Position numbers and translations under genes: made by a program. From Zavarzinia sp. (GTDB taxonomy: Bacteria; Pseudomonadota; Alphaproteobacteria; Zavarziniales; Zavarziniaceae), in contig JAQVKV010000152.1 of assembly GCA_028694545.1 (NCBI GenBank), forward strand, positions 1 through 6,303: DNA of 6,303 nt. The letters are read 5' to 3'. Positions within the stretch are counted from its first letter, which is position 1. Each line of letters begins with the position of its first letter. Positions 1 through 5,572 of the stretch are shown piece by piece. The notes under the pieces are model-generated. The model saw nothing but the letters and a program-made list of their open reading frames with translations. It was not told where the DNA came from and did not search any database.

Positions 1-1
1 G

Positions 2-472
2 CAGGGTGAACTCTGGGGGCAGGGGGCGGTCGCGATGGGCGATCCAGGAATTCACTCCGGCGGCATAGGAATCAAGCACGGCTTTCAGTTCGGGGCTTGC
101 CTTCGCATAGGCCTCGTCCGCCAGCCGGCCGATGCCGAGCGTGCGACTGTAGATATCGGCGGGCAAGGCCTGGCCGCCCGCTACCGCCGCGAGCTGGCCC
201 CGGCCGAAGCGGCGGAACAATTCCATCTGGAACAGGCGATCCTCGGCGTGCAGCCGGCCCAGGGCAAAGAAGCCGTCCGCTCGCGATTGCGAAAGGATAT
301 GGGGAATCGCAAACGAATCGCGCATGATGGTGACAGGGGCGCCCAGCCCCGCCACCACTTCCTCGCCGTCGCTCGCCGGTACCGACCGGGCGAGCCAGAG
401 GGCAGTTGCCGCCAACGTAACCACAAGCGTGGCAACAAGCGTGGCGAAGCCGATCAGGCTCCATTTGATCAT
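2..472 (-). CDS. Penicillin acylase family hydrolase, N-terminal part (runs off left edge)
   Basis: This is the first 157 or so codons of a gene whose remainder lies beyond position 1. The translation begins MIKWSLIGFATLVATL and has a hydrophobic segment at residues about 5-28, which is a signal anchor or uncleaved signal peptide. It then shows the N-terminal (alpha-chain) signature of penicillin amidases: VTIMRDSFAIPHI, a stretch containing DGFFALGRLHAEDRLFQME, then LFRRFGRGQLA, and finally AGVNSWI followed by LPPEF. The family are Ntn-hydrolases that cleave themselves and hydrolyse amide bonds, including N-acyl groups of beta-lactams or acyl-homoserine lactones. The nucleophilic serine that starts the beta chain is outside the window, so activity and substrate cannot be judged. 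The ATG at 472 gives a natural N-terminus but has a poor ribosome site. An in-frame GTG at 487, with GGGGG just upstream, is an alternative start. The gene is divergent from phoH. Confidence 0.85.
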   Translation of the reverse strand, partial: MIKWSLIGFATLVATLVVTLAATALWLARSVPASDGEEVVAGLGAPVTIMRDSFAIPHILSQSRADGFFALGRLHAEDRLFQMELFRRFGRGQLAAVAGGQALPADIYSRTLGIGRLADEAYAKASPELKAVLDSYAAGVNSWIAHRDRPLPPEFTL

Positions 473-523
473 CAGGCGCGGCGACACTGGGACCCCCGTT
501 TCTTGTGCTATTTTTTTGTTACA

Positions 524-539
524 CCGCAAAATCTTGCGG
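524..539. repeat. 6-bp perfect dyad, possible operator
   Basis: CCGCAA (524-529) and TTGCGG (534-539) form a perfect inverted repeat around a 4-base spacer. It lies between the divergent acylase and phoH genes, and its right arm coincides with the possible -35 box of the plus-strand promoter. No T-run follows it on either strand, so it is not an intrinsic terminator. A regulator-binding site is an inference from position only. Confidence 0.35.
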
Positions 540-564
540 ACAAAGAGCGCATGTGGCGCATAAT
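534..564 (+). promoter_or_regulatory. Possible sigma-70-type promoter
   Basis: TTGCGG (534-539) resembles a -35 box and CATAAT (559-564) matches five of six bases of a TATAAT -10 box. The 19-base spacer is longer than ideal. Transcription would begin near 571 and run towards the terminator at 667-693 and phoH. A GCGCAT direct repeat (547-552 and 556-561) lies in the spacer and touches the -10 box. Weak evidence, from pattern only. Confidence 0.3.
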
Positions 565-570
565 AGTGAT

Positions 571-694
571 GTTGTGAACCGAGGTGAAAAGGTAATCGCC
601 CTGACCCCTTCGCTCCACATATCGCCTCCCTTCCAATCCGTCGCCGCATCGTCGACGTGTGACGAGAAGCCGCCCGTTCGTGGCGGCTTTTTTG
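571..694 (+). ncRNA. Candidate small RNA or attenuated phoH leader
   Basis: A stretch of about 124 bases lies between a possible promoter (534-564) and a strong intrinsic terminator (667-693), with no convincing coding frame. The nearest upstream gene points the other way, so the terminator has no obvious gene to end. Visible structure includes a short stem made by TCGTC (649-653) and GACGA (661-665), followed by the terminator hairpin. A pyrimidine-rich CCTCCCTTCC (625-634) could be single stranded and is complementary to Shine-Dalgarno-type sequence, a feature of several alphaproteobacterial small RNAs. Two readings fit. One is a free small RNA. The other is a leader RNA in which the terminator attenuates phoH, since no clear promoter is visible between 694 and phoH. 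I cannot assign it to a known RNA family. Confidence 0.35.
667..693 (+). terminator. Intrinsic terminator upstream of phoH
   Basis: AAGCCGCC (667-674) pairs perfectly with GGCGGCTT (682-689) around a 7-base loop, and six T residues run from 688 to 693. This is a textbook rho-independent terminator for plus-strand transcription. The opposite strand has no T-run after the stem, so it would not serve the acylase gene. It lies 68 bases before the preferred phoH start. Confidence 0.75.
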
Positions 695-750
695 TTGCCC
701 GCGCGCTGCCTGGCGGAGGCGATCAATGCCTTCCTCCCATCCCGCAGTCG

Positions 751-755
751 AGGAG
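751..755 (+). promoter_or_regulatory. Ribosome binding site that decides the phoH start
   Basis: AGGAG lies 6 bases before the ATG at 762, an ideal spacing. An equally good GGAGG (715-719) lies 6 bases before an in-frame ATG at 726, which would add 12 residues. The shorter start is preferred because it gives a basic MTKRAARAK N-terminus that looks like the family, but the choice is not certain. Confidence 0.6.
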
Positions 756-761
756 TGCCAC

Positions 762-1502
762 ATGACGAAAAGAGCCGCCCGCGCCAAATCCCAGTTGGAT
801 GTCTTTGACGGCAAGGTCCGGACCTTGCATCAGGAGATCGCCGGCTGGGATCCGGTGGACGAGGACGATCGCGAACAGCGATATGTGCGCAAGGTCAGGC
901 CGCAGAGTGACAACCAGCGTCTCCTGATCGAGGCGATCCAGACTCACAATCTCACCCTGGCGCTTGGCCCGGCCGGCACGGGCAAGACCTACCTTGCCAT
1001 CGCCCAGGCGGTGGAAGCGCTGGAGGCCGGCAACGTCAACCGCATCGTCCTGTCACGCCCGGCGGTCGAGGCGGGGGAAAGCCTCGGTTACCTGCCGGGT
1101 GACATGCACGAGAAGCTGGCGCCCTATCTCCAGCCGCTCTACGACGCCTTGAATGAACGCCTCGGCTCGAAGCGCCTCAAGGCCTATCTCGCCAATGGCT
1201 CGATCGAGATCGCCCCGGTCGCCTTCATGCGCGGGCGCACCCTGAACGGCGCCTTCGTCGTGATCGACGAGGCGCAGAACTGCACCTATGCCCAGATCAA
1301 GATGCTGCTCACGCGGCTGGGCTGGCATTCGACCATGGTGCTGACCGGTGATCCGGACCAGAGCGACCTGCTCGAAGGCGTCTCGGGCCTCGCCGACATC
1401 GCGAAACGGCTGGAGGCGGTGTCGGGTATCGCCGTCGTCCGCCTCTCGGACCGCGACATCGTCCGCCATCCGCTGGTTGCTTCCATGCTCGGCGTGCTCT
1501 GA
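762..1502 (+). CDS. phoH: PhoH-like P-loop ATPase
   Basis: A 246-residue cytoplasmic nucleotide-binding protein of the PhoH family, which resembles the helicase superfamily 1 core. Visible motifs, numbered from the ATG at 762, are the Walker A GPAGTGKT (69-76), the conserved block LSRPAVEAGESLGYLPGD (97-114), FMRGRTLNGAF (155-165), Walker B VVIDEAQN (166-173), TGDPDQSDL (195-203) and a C-terminal RHPLV (235-239) near a likely arginine finger. The length matches the short E. coli PhoH-type protein. There is no long N-terminal domain as in YbeZ/PhoL and no PIN domain as in PhoH2. ybeY and lnt, the usual YbeZ neighbours, are absent. The family is linked to phosphate starvation and RNA metabolism, but the precise reaction is not established. 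No Pho box was recognised upstream. An alternative start is at 726. Transcription ends at the bidirectional terminator at 1616-1651. Confidence 0.93.
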   Translation: MTKRAARAKSQLDVFDGKVRTLHQEIAGWDPVDEDDREQRYVRKVRPQSDNQRLLIEAIQTHNLTLALGPAGTGKTYLAIAQAVEALEAGNVNRIVLSRPAVEAGESLGYLPGDMHEKLAPYLQPLYDALNERLGSKRLKAYLANGSIEIAPVAFMRGRTLNGAFVVIDEAQNCTYAQIKMLLTRLGWHSTMVLTGDPDQSDLLEGVSGLADIAKRLEAVSGIAVVRLSDRDIVRHPLVASMLGVL

Positions 1503-1509
1503 GGAATCA

Positions 1510-1596
1510 CCCCCTCACCCCGGCCCTCTCCCCCTGAAGGGGGCGAGGGAGAAAGGCCCCTCGCCCCACTCGGGGAGAGGGGTTGGGGTGAGGGGG
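1510..1596. repeat. GC-rich palindromic intergenic element (REP-like)
   Basis: The left arm at 1510-1533 begins CCCCCTCACCCC, and the right arm at 1572-1596 is its near-perfect inverse, ending GGGGTGAGGGGG. The outer 12 bases match exactly and the inner parts differ by a short mismatch. Two hairpins are nested inside. The first has CCCCC (1530-1534) and GGGGG (1539-1543) around a TGAA loop, extended by CCCTC (1524-1528) and GAGGG (1545-1549). The second is CCCC (1564-1567) with GGGG (1572-1575), extended by CCCCTC (1557-1562) and GAGAGGGG-type pairing up to 1582. Purine and pyrimidine runs make it strongly strand-asymmetric. Similar CCCTCACCCC / CCTCTCCCC palindromes are common between genes in GC-rich proteobacteria, so this is probably a dispersed repeat. 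It sits directly after phoH. Confidence 0.7.
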
Positions 1597-1615
1597 AAAC
1601 CCCGTCCCCGAAACG

Positions 1616-1651
1616 AAAAACCCCGCCGGCGCGAACCGGCGGGGCTCTTTT
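1616..1651. terminator. Bidirectional intrinsic terminator between phoH and grxD
   Basis: CCCCGCCGG (1621-1629) pairs perfectly with CCGGCGGGG (1636-1644) around the 6-base loop CGCGAA. On the plus strand CTCTTTT follows the stem (1645-1651). On the minus strand the A-run at 1616-1620 reads as TTTTT after the stem. One hairpin can therefore end both phoH and the convergent grxD. Confidence 0.85.
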
Positions 1652-1666
1652 CGGGAACGACCAAAA

Positions 1667-2005
1667 TCAGGCGGCGTCGTTGAAAGCGATGCCCTTCTCG
1701 GTGAGCAGAACCTGCAGTTCGCCGGTCTGGTACATTTCGCGGACGATGTCGCAGCCGCCGACGAATTCGCCCTTCACGTAAAGCTGGGGAATGGTCGGCC
1801 AGTCCGAGAAGCGCTTCACGCCTTCCCGGAGCGAGGGGTCGGTCAGGACGTCGAAGCCCTTGAACTTCACGCCGAGACGGCCGAGAACCTGCACCACGGC
1901 GGCGGAAAAACCGCACTGCGGGAAGATCGGCGTGCCCTTCATGTAGAGGACGACGGGGTTCTCGTCGATGTCGCGACGGATACGGTCGAAGACTTCTTCG
2001 CTCAT
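1667..2005 (-). CDS. grxD: Monothiol CGFS glutaredoxin (Grx4 type)
   Basis: A 112-residue single-domain monothiol glutaredoxin, the usual length for this family. Such proteins bind a [2Fe-2S] cluster with glutathione, deliver or hold clusters in Fe-S assembly, and often pair with BolA. Visible family residues are KGTP (23-26, lysine for glutathione contact), PQCGFS (29-34, with the single active cysteine C31), the cis-proline block WPTIPQLY (69-76) and GGCD (83-86). The start at 2005 fits the family N-terminus (MSEEVFDRI) and has GGAG about 7-8 bases upstream. The open frame continues upstream to 2083 without family similarity. The gene follows the YihY/homospermidine synthase frame on the same strand after a 112-base gap, so co-transcription is possible but no clear promoter settles it. 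No bolA gene is adjacent in this window, although grxD and bolA are often neighbours. It ends into the bidirectional terminator. Confidence 0.95.
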   Translation of the reverse strand: MSEEVFDRIRRDIDENPVVLYMKGTPIFPQCGFSAAVVQVLGRLGVKFKGFDVLTDPSLREGVKRFSDWPTIPQLYVKGEFVGGCDIVREMYQTGELQVLLTEKGIAFNDAA

Positions 2006-2117
2006 GAGCCCACTCCACGCCGCGCGGCGGCGGATACGAAATTCAGAATGCTTCAAGCTAGTGCGGGCCCGGGCTGCTTGCAAGATGCCGCCCGGAGCCG
2101 CGCCTGTCCTGGCCGGA

Positions 2118-3542
2118 TCAGATCACCCGGATGTTCTTGAACTGCCAGGGATCGGACGTGTCGATGTCTTCCTCGAACAATTCGCCGCGACCATCGAGCG
2201 GGGTCCAGTCGGTGAAGACGCCGACGCGCGGGCCCCAATAGGTACCGGCGATCTCGAGGCAGCGCTCGAAATCCATCTCCTCGGGCTCGACCACGCCGGC
2301 GCGCGGGTTCTCGATCGCCCAGACCATGCCGGCGAGGACGGCGGAGGTCACCTGCAGGGTGGTAGCGCCGTTGTAGGGAGCAAGTTCCCGCGCCGCATGG
2401 ATGTCGAGGTGGGAGCCGAGCCAATAGGCGCCCTTGGCATGGCCGGCCAGCAGCACACCCAGTTCGTCGTAGCCCGAGATGATCTCGTTCATCATCAGGC
2501 GCTTCTTGTCCTGCATCTTCCAGTTCTTGCCGGCCAGTTCATGGACCGACATGACCGCGTCATCCGCCGGGTGATAGGCGTAATGGCTGGTCGGACGGTA
2601 GACGACCTTGCCGTTTTCCTCGACCGTCAGAAAGTCGGCCAGCGAGATCGATTCCGAATGGGTGATCAGGAAACCATGGAAGCGGCCTTCCATGGGGGTC
2701 CAGGTGCGCACGCGCTGCGAGGCGCCCGGACGGTTCAGGTAGATTGCCGCGCCCTTGCCGATGGCATGGCGGCCGCCGTCCGGCGGAAAGAGCTTCTCGT
2801 GGGTGCCCCAGCCGAGTTCGGCCGGCTGGCAGCCTTCGCCGACGAAGCCGTCGACCGACCAGGTATTCACGAATTCGCCGATCGCCTTCGGGACATTGGC
2901 CTTCTGGCTGTCGCGCTCGGCGATGTGGATGACCTTGACGCCGAGACGCTGCGCAAGTTTCGCCCACGCCTCGCGGTTGGCGGGCTTTTCAACCTGCGTG
3001 TCGGTCGCGGCGGCGATGTCGAGCAGGGCCTGCTTCACGAGATGGCTGACATGGCCCGGATTGGCGCCATGGGTCAGTACGGCCGTGGGGCCGCCCGGGT
3101 ATCTCGCCTTCAGGGCCAGCGCCTTCTCGCGCAGGCCGTAGTTGGAACGGTCGGTCGCGCTCAGGCTCTTGTCGGTATAGCCGCCGGCCCAGGGCTCGAT
3201 ACAGGTATCGAGATAGAAGGCCCCCCGTTTCTGCGCCAGCTCGACCAGGTCGAGGGAGGAGACATCGACCGAGAGATTGAGCAGGAAATCACCCTCGCCG
3301 ATCATGGGTTCGAGCAGGGTGACGTAATTCTCGGGCGTGACGCGTTCCTCGATGAAGGTAACGCCATATTCCGCCGCAACCGCCGCGCCGTCCTGGACGG
3401 CGTTGACGATGGTGATCCGGCTCGCCGGCATGTCGATGTGTCGCAAGATAAGCGGCAACACGCCCTGGCCAATCGAGCCAAAGCCGATAATCACGAGCCG
3501 TCCGGCGAAAGCCGTATGCCTGGTCTGGCGGTCCATGGTCAT
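2118..3542 (-). CDS. hss: Homospermidine synthase (C-terminal part of the 803-codon frame, with its own start)
   Basis: This 474-residue stretch is a full-length bacterial homospermidine synthase, which uses NAD+ to join two putrescines (or putrescine and spermidine) into sym-homospermidine in the cytoplasm. Numbering in the 803-residue frame, it shows the Rossmann motif [11 protein letters not shown] (346-356), DTCIEPW (441-447), HGANPGHVS (487-495), HIAERDSQ (535-542), [12 protein letters not shown] (555-566), THSESIS (623-629) and [10 protein letters not shown] (788-797). From memory of the Blastochloris viridis enzyme, its active-site residues E117, N162, E210, W229, E237 and H296 correspond to E445, N490, E538, W557, E565 and H624, all at a constant offset of 328. 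Independent translation could begin at ATG 3542 (AGGAG at 3547-3551) or ATG 3536. This is the same frame as the longer entry, so both describe one stretch of DNA. Confidence 0.85.
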   Translation of the reverse strand: MTMDRQTRHTAFAGRLVIIGFGSIGQGVLPLILRHIDMPASRITIVNAVQDGAAVAAEYGVTFIEERVTPENYVTLLEPMIGEGDFLLNLSVDVSSLDLVELAQKRGAFYLDTCIEPWAGGYTDKSLSATDRSNYGLREKALALKARYPGGPTAVLTHGANPGHVSHLVKQALLDIAAATDTQVEKPANREAWAKLAQRLGVKVIHIAERDSQKANVPKAIGEFVNTWSVDGFVGEGCQPAELGWGTHEKLFPPDGGRHAIGKGAAIYLNRPGASQRVRTWTPMEGRFHGFLITHSESISLADFLTVEENGKVVYRPTSHYAYHPADDAVMSVHELAGKNWKMQDKKRLMMNEIISGYDELGVLLAGHAKGAYWLGSHLDIHAARELAPYNGATTLQVTSAVLAGMVWAIENPRAGVVEPEEMDFERCLEIAGTYWGPRVGVFTDWTPLDGRGELFEEDIDTSDPWQFKNIRVI

Positions 3543-4529
3543 CGTTCTCCTGAACATCGAGCGTAAGGCGCGCCGGCCACGCTCGGTAATGGCACCCATT
3601 CTTGAGATTGGATTGCGGGGTGGGGGGGATGAAGGTTCGATCTTGAACAGCGCTACGTTGAAATGGGCGCCGATCAAGAGAAGGGTCGCACTTGCGTAAA
3701 AGAATACCAGCACGACCACGATGGAGCCGAGGCTGCCGTAGGTGACATTATAATTGCCGAGGTTCCGGATAAAGAGCGAAAAGAGACTGGCCGATATGAT
3801 CCAGCCGATTGTCGTCAGCACCGAGCCTGGCAGCACATGGCTGAACTTCAGGCGGCGGGCCGGCAACAGCCAGTTCATGAAGACAAGAGACAGGAAAACG
3901 AGAAGCGTGCCGGTGCCATAGCGCGCGAAATCCCACAATTGCCGGTTCCAGGCGCGCGGGGCATAGGGTTTCACTAGCCAGTCCCAGACCTGCGGCCCCA
4001 GGATGACGGCGAAGGAAACACCGATCATGACCGCCGCGCCGAGCACGACGAGACTGACGTGAAGGGCGGTGACAAGCACGAAATTGCGATGTTCCACCGC
4101 GCCATAGGCCCGGTTCAGCGCAACCCGAAGCGCGGCGACCCCGTTCCCCGCCGTATAGAGCGTGACGAGAACGCCGATGGTCATGACGTTGGTGTTCCGC
4201 CCGGACGACAACACCTGGCGCACGGCGGGCGCCAGCGTCTTCGCCACATCCTCGGGCAGGAAGGTGAAGAGGGTCTGCACCGCTTGCGGCGCGCTGGCCG
4301 CCGTGCCGAGACTGCCGGCGAGGGCGGCGAGCGCGATCAGGAAGGGAAACAGGGCGAGTAGCCCGGTGAAGGCGAGATAGGCGGCAAGATGGGTCGCGTC
4401 CTCGCGGCTTGCCCGCAGCATGGCGCGAAACAGGGCCCTGAAGATCCGGCCGACCAGCAGGAAGGGCGCCAAAATCAGGCGCATCAGGGGCGCACGACGG
4501 GTGTGCCCCTCGATCTCGACATCAGACAT
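2118..4529 (-). CDS. Single 803-codon frame: YihY/BrkB-type membrane protein joined to homospermidine synthase
   Basis: Residues 1-296 are a YihY/BrkB-type inner-membrane protein (UPF0761 group, once miscalled RNase BN). Hydrophobic segments lie at about 48-73, 114-134, 150-178, 204-223, 233-254 and 266-295, with the family-like blocks [35 protein letters not shown] and [16 protein letters not shown]. Residues 297-329 are a linker rich in proline and arginine. Residues 330-803 are a complete homospermidine synthase, described separately. No stop codon separates the parts. Both halves are about the length of the free-standing proteins, so neither is truncated. The start at 4529 (MSDVEIEGH) has only a weak ribosome site. 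I know of no established YihY-synthase fusion. A membrane-tethered synthase, two proteins made from one message, or a one-base change that removed the first gene's stop are all possible. The YihY family has no settled biochemical function. Confidence 0.8.
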   Translation of the reverse strand: MSDVEIEGHTRRAPLMRLILAPFLLVGRIFRALFRAMLRASREDATHLAAYLAFTGLLALFPFLIALAALAGSLGTAASAPQAVQTLFTFLPEDVAKTLAPAVRQVLSSGRNTNVMTIGVLVTLYTAGNGVAALRVALNRAYGAVEHRNFVLVTALHVSLVVLGAAVMIGVSFAVILGPQVWDWLVKPYAPRAWNRQLWDFARYGTGTLLVFLSLVFMNWLLPARRLKFSHVLPGSVLTTIGWIISASLFSLFIRNLGNYNVTYGSLGSIVVVLVFFYASATLLLIGAHFNVALFKIEPSSPPPRNPISRMGAITERGRRALRSMFRRTMTMDRQTRHTAFAGRLVIIGFGSIGQGVLPLILRHIDMPASRITIVNAVQDGAAVAAEYGVTFIEERVTPENYVTLLEPMIGEGDFLLNLSVDVSSLDLVELAQKRGAFYLDTCIEPWAGGYTDKSLSATDRSNYGLREKALALKARYPGGPTAVLTHGANPGHVSHLVKQALLDIAAATDTQVEKPANREAWAKLAQRLGVKVIHIAERDSQKANVPKAIGEFVNTWSVDGFVGEGCQPAELGWGTHEKLFPPDGGRHAIGKGAAIYLNRPGASQRVRTWTPMEGRFHGFLITHSESISLADFLTVEENGKVVYRPTSHYAYHPADDAVMSVHELAGKNWKMQDKKRLMMNEIISGYDELGVLLAGHAKGAYWLGSHLDIHAARELAPYNGATTLQVTSAVLAGMVWAIENPRAGVVEPEEMDFERCLEIAGTYWGPRVGVFTDWTPLDGRGELFEEDIDTSDPWQFKNIRVI
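3547..3551 (-). promoter_or_regulatory. Internal ribosome binding site for hss
   Basis: On the minus strand AGGAG lies 4 bases before ATG 3542 and 10 bases before ATG 3536, inside the continuous frame. It is stronger than anything in front of the ATG at 4529. Its place exactly where free-standing homospermidine synthases begin argues that the synthase can be translated separately. Confidence 0.6.
3622..3628 (-). other. C7 homopolymer in the linker, possible frameshift site
   Basis: Seven consecutive C residues on the minus strand (G7 on plus) cover codons 301-303, just after the last membrane segment. With one C fewer the upstream reading would run on for about 28 codons and stop at a TGA at 3541-3539, which overlaps the hss ATG as ATGA. 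Such tracts are prone to replication slippage, transcriptional slippage and sequencing error. Confidence 0.5.
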
Positions 4530-4591
4530 GATGGCTCAGCAATGCCGGTTCCGGTAACCAATGGTCAAGGGATCCTTATGCATGATGGCCC

Positions 4592-4614
4592 CGCGGCGGG
4601 CAATGCGCGCCGCG
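4592..4614. repeat. 7-bp inverted repeat upstream of the small unknown gene
   Basis: CGCGGCG (4592-4598) and CGCCGCG (4608-4614) form a perfect stem with a 9-base loop in the 123-base gap between the divergent starts at 4529 and 4653. There is no T-run, so it is not a terminator. It could be a leader hairpin or operator, or simply chance in GC-rich DNA. Confidence 0.3.
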
Positions 4615-4652
4615 CCAAAGTCACCGATCGAGGAAAATCACGGACCGGCAAC

Positions 4653-4991
4653 ATGACCGATCTGAGCGAACGCAAGCGGGTCTACGAGGTTCTGGTCAGG
4701 CAGGCCGAGCGCTGGACCGTCGTGGACGTCTTCGAGGACAAGGAAGATGCCTTGGCCCAGGGGGCGCGCATGCGTATCGGCCATAAAGCCGTGCGGGTGA
4801 CCATCGAACGCTTCAATGCCGAGACGAAGACCTATACCAGTACCATCATCTGGGAATGGCAGGCCCCGAAGCGGGCGGCTTCGCCCGTCCATCGCGTCGG
4901 CAACCAGGCGGAGGCCCGGTTGCACCATCTGCCGCCACCGAAGAAGAAGGAGCCGCCCAGGCCGTGGTGGCGCCGCTGGCTCGGGCTTTAG
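4653..4991 (+). CDS. Small protein of unknown function with basic, Trp-rich C-terminus
   Basis: I do not recognise this family. The frame encodes 112 residues from ATG 4653 (MTDLSERKRVYEVLVRQ). Residues about 9-70 look like a compact alpha/beta domain: a strand (RVYEVLVRQAERWTVVDVF), an acidic helix (EDKEDALAQGARMRI), then strands through VRVTIERFNAETKTYTSTII. The remaining 40 residues are low-complexity, basic and proline-rich (LPPPKKKEPPRP) and end in WWRRWLGL, which could touch the membrane surface. There is no signal peptide or membrane span. The ribosome site for 4653 is weak. An in-frame ATG at 4578 with AAGGGA five bases upstream would add 25 residues, but the extension (MHDGPAAGNARRAKV) looks non-coding. 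The gene is divergent from the YihY frame and 75 bases before cheW on the same strand, so it may be co-transcribed with cheW. Nothing shows a functional link. Confidence 0.7.
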   Translation: MTDLSERKRVYEVLVRQAERWTVVDVFEDKEDALAQGARMRIGHKAVRVTIERFNAETKTYTSTIIWEWQAPKRAASPVHRVGNQAEARLHHLPPPKKKEPPRPWWRRWLGL

Positions 4992-5066
4992 CGCGCTGTT
5001 AACCGCCCGGGCTGCAGGATGGCGCCAGCCACAGGCAGCATGATTCCCATCAAGGACCCAACCGAC

Positions 5067-5564
5067 ATGTCCGATGCAGCGATCTCAGACGCAGCGATCA
5101 AGGAACGGCCCGGCGCCCAGAAGGCGAGCGCCCAGACCGACCGGCGTCAGTTCGTGACCATGACGGTGGCCGGGCAACTCTTCGGCCTGCCCATCCTCGA
5201 CGTTCATGACATCGTGGTGCCGGAGAAGATCACCAGGGTGCCGTTGGCGCCGGCGGAAGTGGCGGGCCTGATCAATCTGCGCGGCAAGATCGTCACGGCG
5301 ATCGACATGCGCGAAGTACTGCGCGTGCCGCCGCTCTCCACCGGGCAGAAGAGGGTGGGCGTCACCGTCAGCCACCGGGGCGAGACTTATACGCTGCTGG
5401 TCGATGCGGTGGGTGAGGTGGTCGAGCTGGACGACAGCAATTTCGAGGCCAATCCGCCGACCCTGGACGCCCGCTGGCGCCATCTGGCGGATGGCATCTT
5501 CCGTCTCGAGGGGGAACTCCTCGTCGTGCTGCGGGTCGACCGCATGATGCAGATCGAGGGCTGA
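5067..5564 (+). CDS. cheW: CheW-like chemotaxis adaptor
   Basis: A 165-residue single CheW domain, the usual length. CheW is the cytoplasmic scaffold that links chemoreceptors to the histidine kinase CheA in receptor arrays. After a polar N-terminal tail (1-27) come the first strands QFVTMTVAGQLFGLPI (28-43), then IVVPEKITRVPLAP (49-62), the hallmark GLINLRGKIVTAIDMR (67-82), a second beta-barrel half with YTLLVDAVGEVVEL (108-121), and a C-terminal helix and strand region (DGIFRLEGELLVVLRVDRM, 142-160). The start at 5067 has AAGGA at 5052-5056 (10-base spacing). In-frame ATGs at 5040 and 5019 would add 9 or 16 residues without family similarity. No cheA, cheY, cheB, cheR or receptor gene is in the window, so it is an isolated copy or lies at the edge of a cluster not seen here. 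The tail carries a small SDAAI direct repeat. Confidence 0.93.
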   Translation: MSDAAISDAAIKERPGAQKASAQTDRRQFVTMTVAGQLFGLPILDVHDIVVPEKITRVPLAPAEVAGLINLRGKIVTAIDMREVLRVPPLSTGQKRVGVTVSHRGETYTLLVDAVGEVVELDDSNFEANPPTLDARWRHLADGIFRLEGELLVVLRVDRMMQIEG

Positions 5565-5572
5565 CGCGACTT

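Noticed and set aside
72..464. A 130-codon minus-strand frame in the acylase region
   Set aside because: It is the wrong frame of the acylase gene. The family motifs appear in the frame that starts at 472 and runs off the edge.
35..577. A 180-codon plus-strand open frame at the left edge
   Set aside because: The opposite strand carries clear penicillin acylase motifs over the same bases, and this product shows no domain and odd composition.
1515..2018. A 167-codon minus-strand frame through the terminator and grxD
   Set aside because: It crosses the palindromic element and terminator and overlaps grxD out of frame. It has no domain.
2055..2083. Minus-strand TTGCAA (17-base spacer) TAGCTT as a grxD promoter
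   Set aside because: Only 4/6 and 3/6 matches to consensus in GC-rich DNA. Too weak to list, though the spacing is right.
2050..2083. Imperfect hairpin between hss and grxD as a terminator
   Set aside because: The stem has a bulge and a long loop, and no T-run follows on the minus strand.
1968..3566. A 532-codon plus-strand open frame
   Set aside because: It is antisense to homospermidine synthase and grxD, has no recognisable domain, and such long shadows are expected opposite GC-rich genes with biased third positions.
4540..4568. Minus-strand TTGACC as a promoter for the YihY frame
   Set aside because: The -35 match is fair, but no reasonable -10 box lies 16-18 bases downstream.
5565..5572. 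A terminator between the convergent cheW and methyltransferase genes
   Set aside because: Only 8 bases separate the stops, and no hairpin with a T-run is visible there or just inside either gene.
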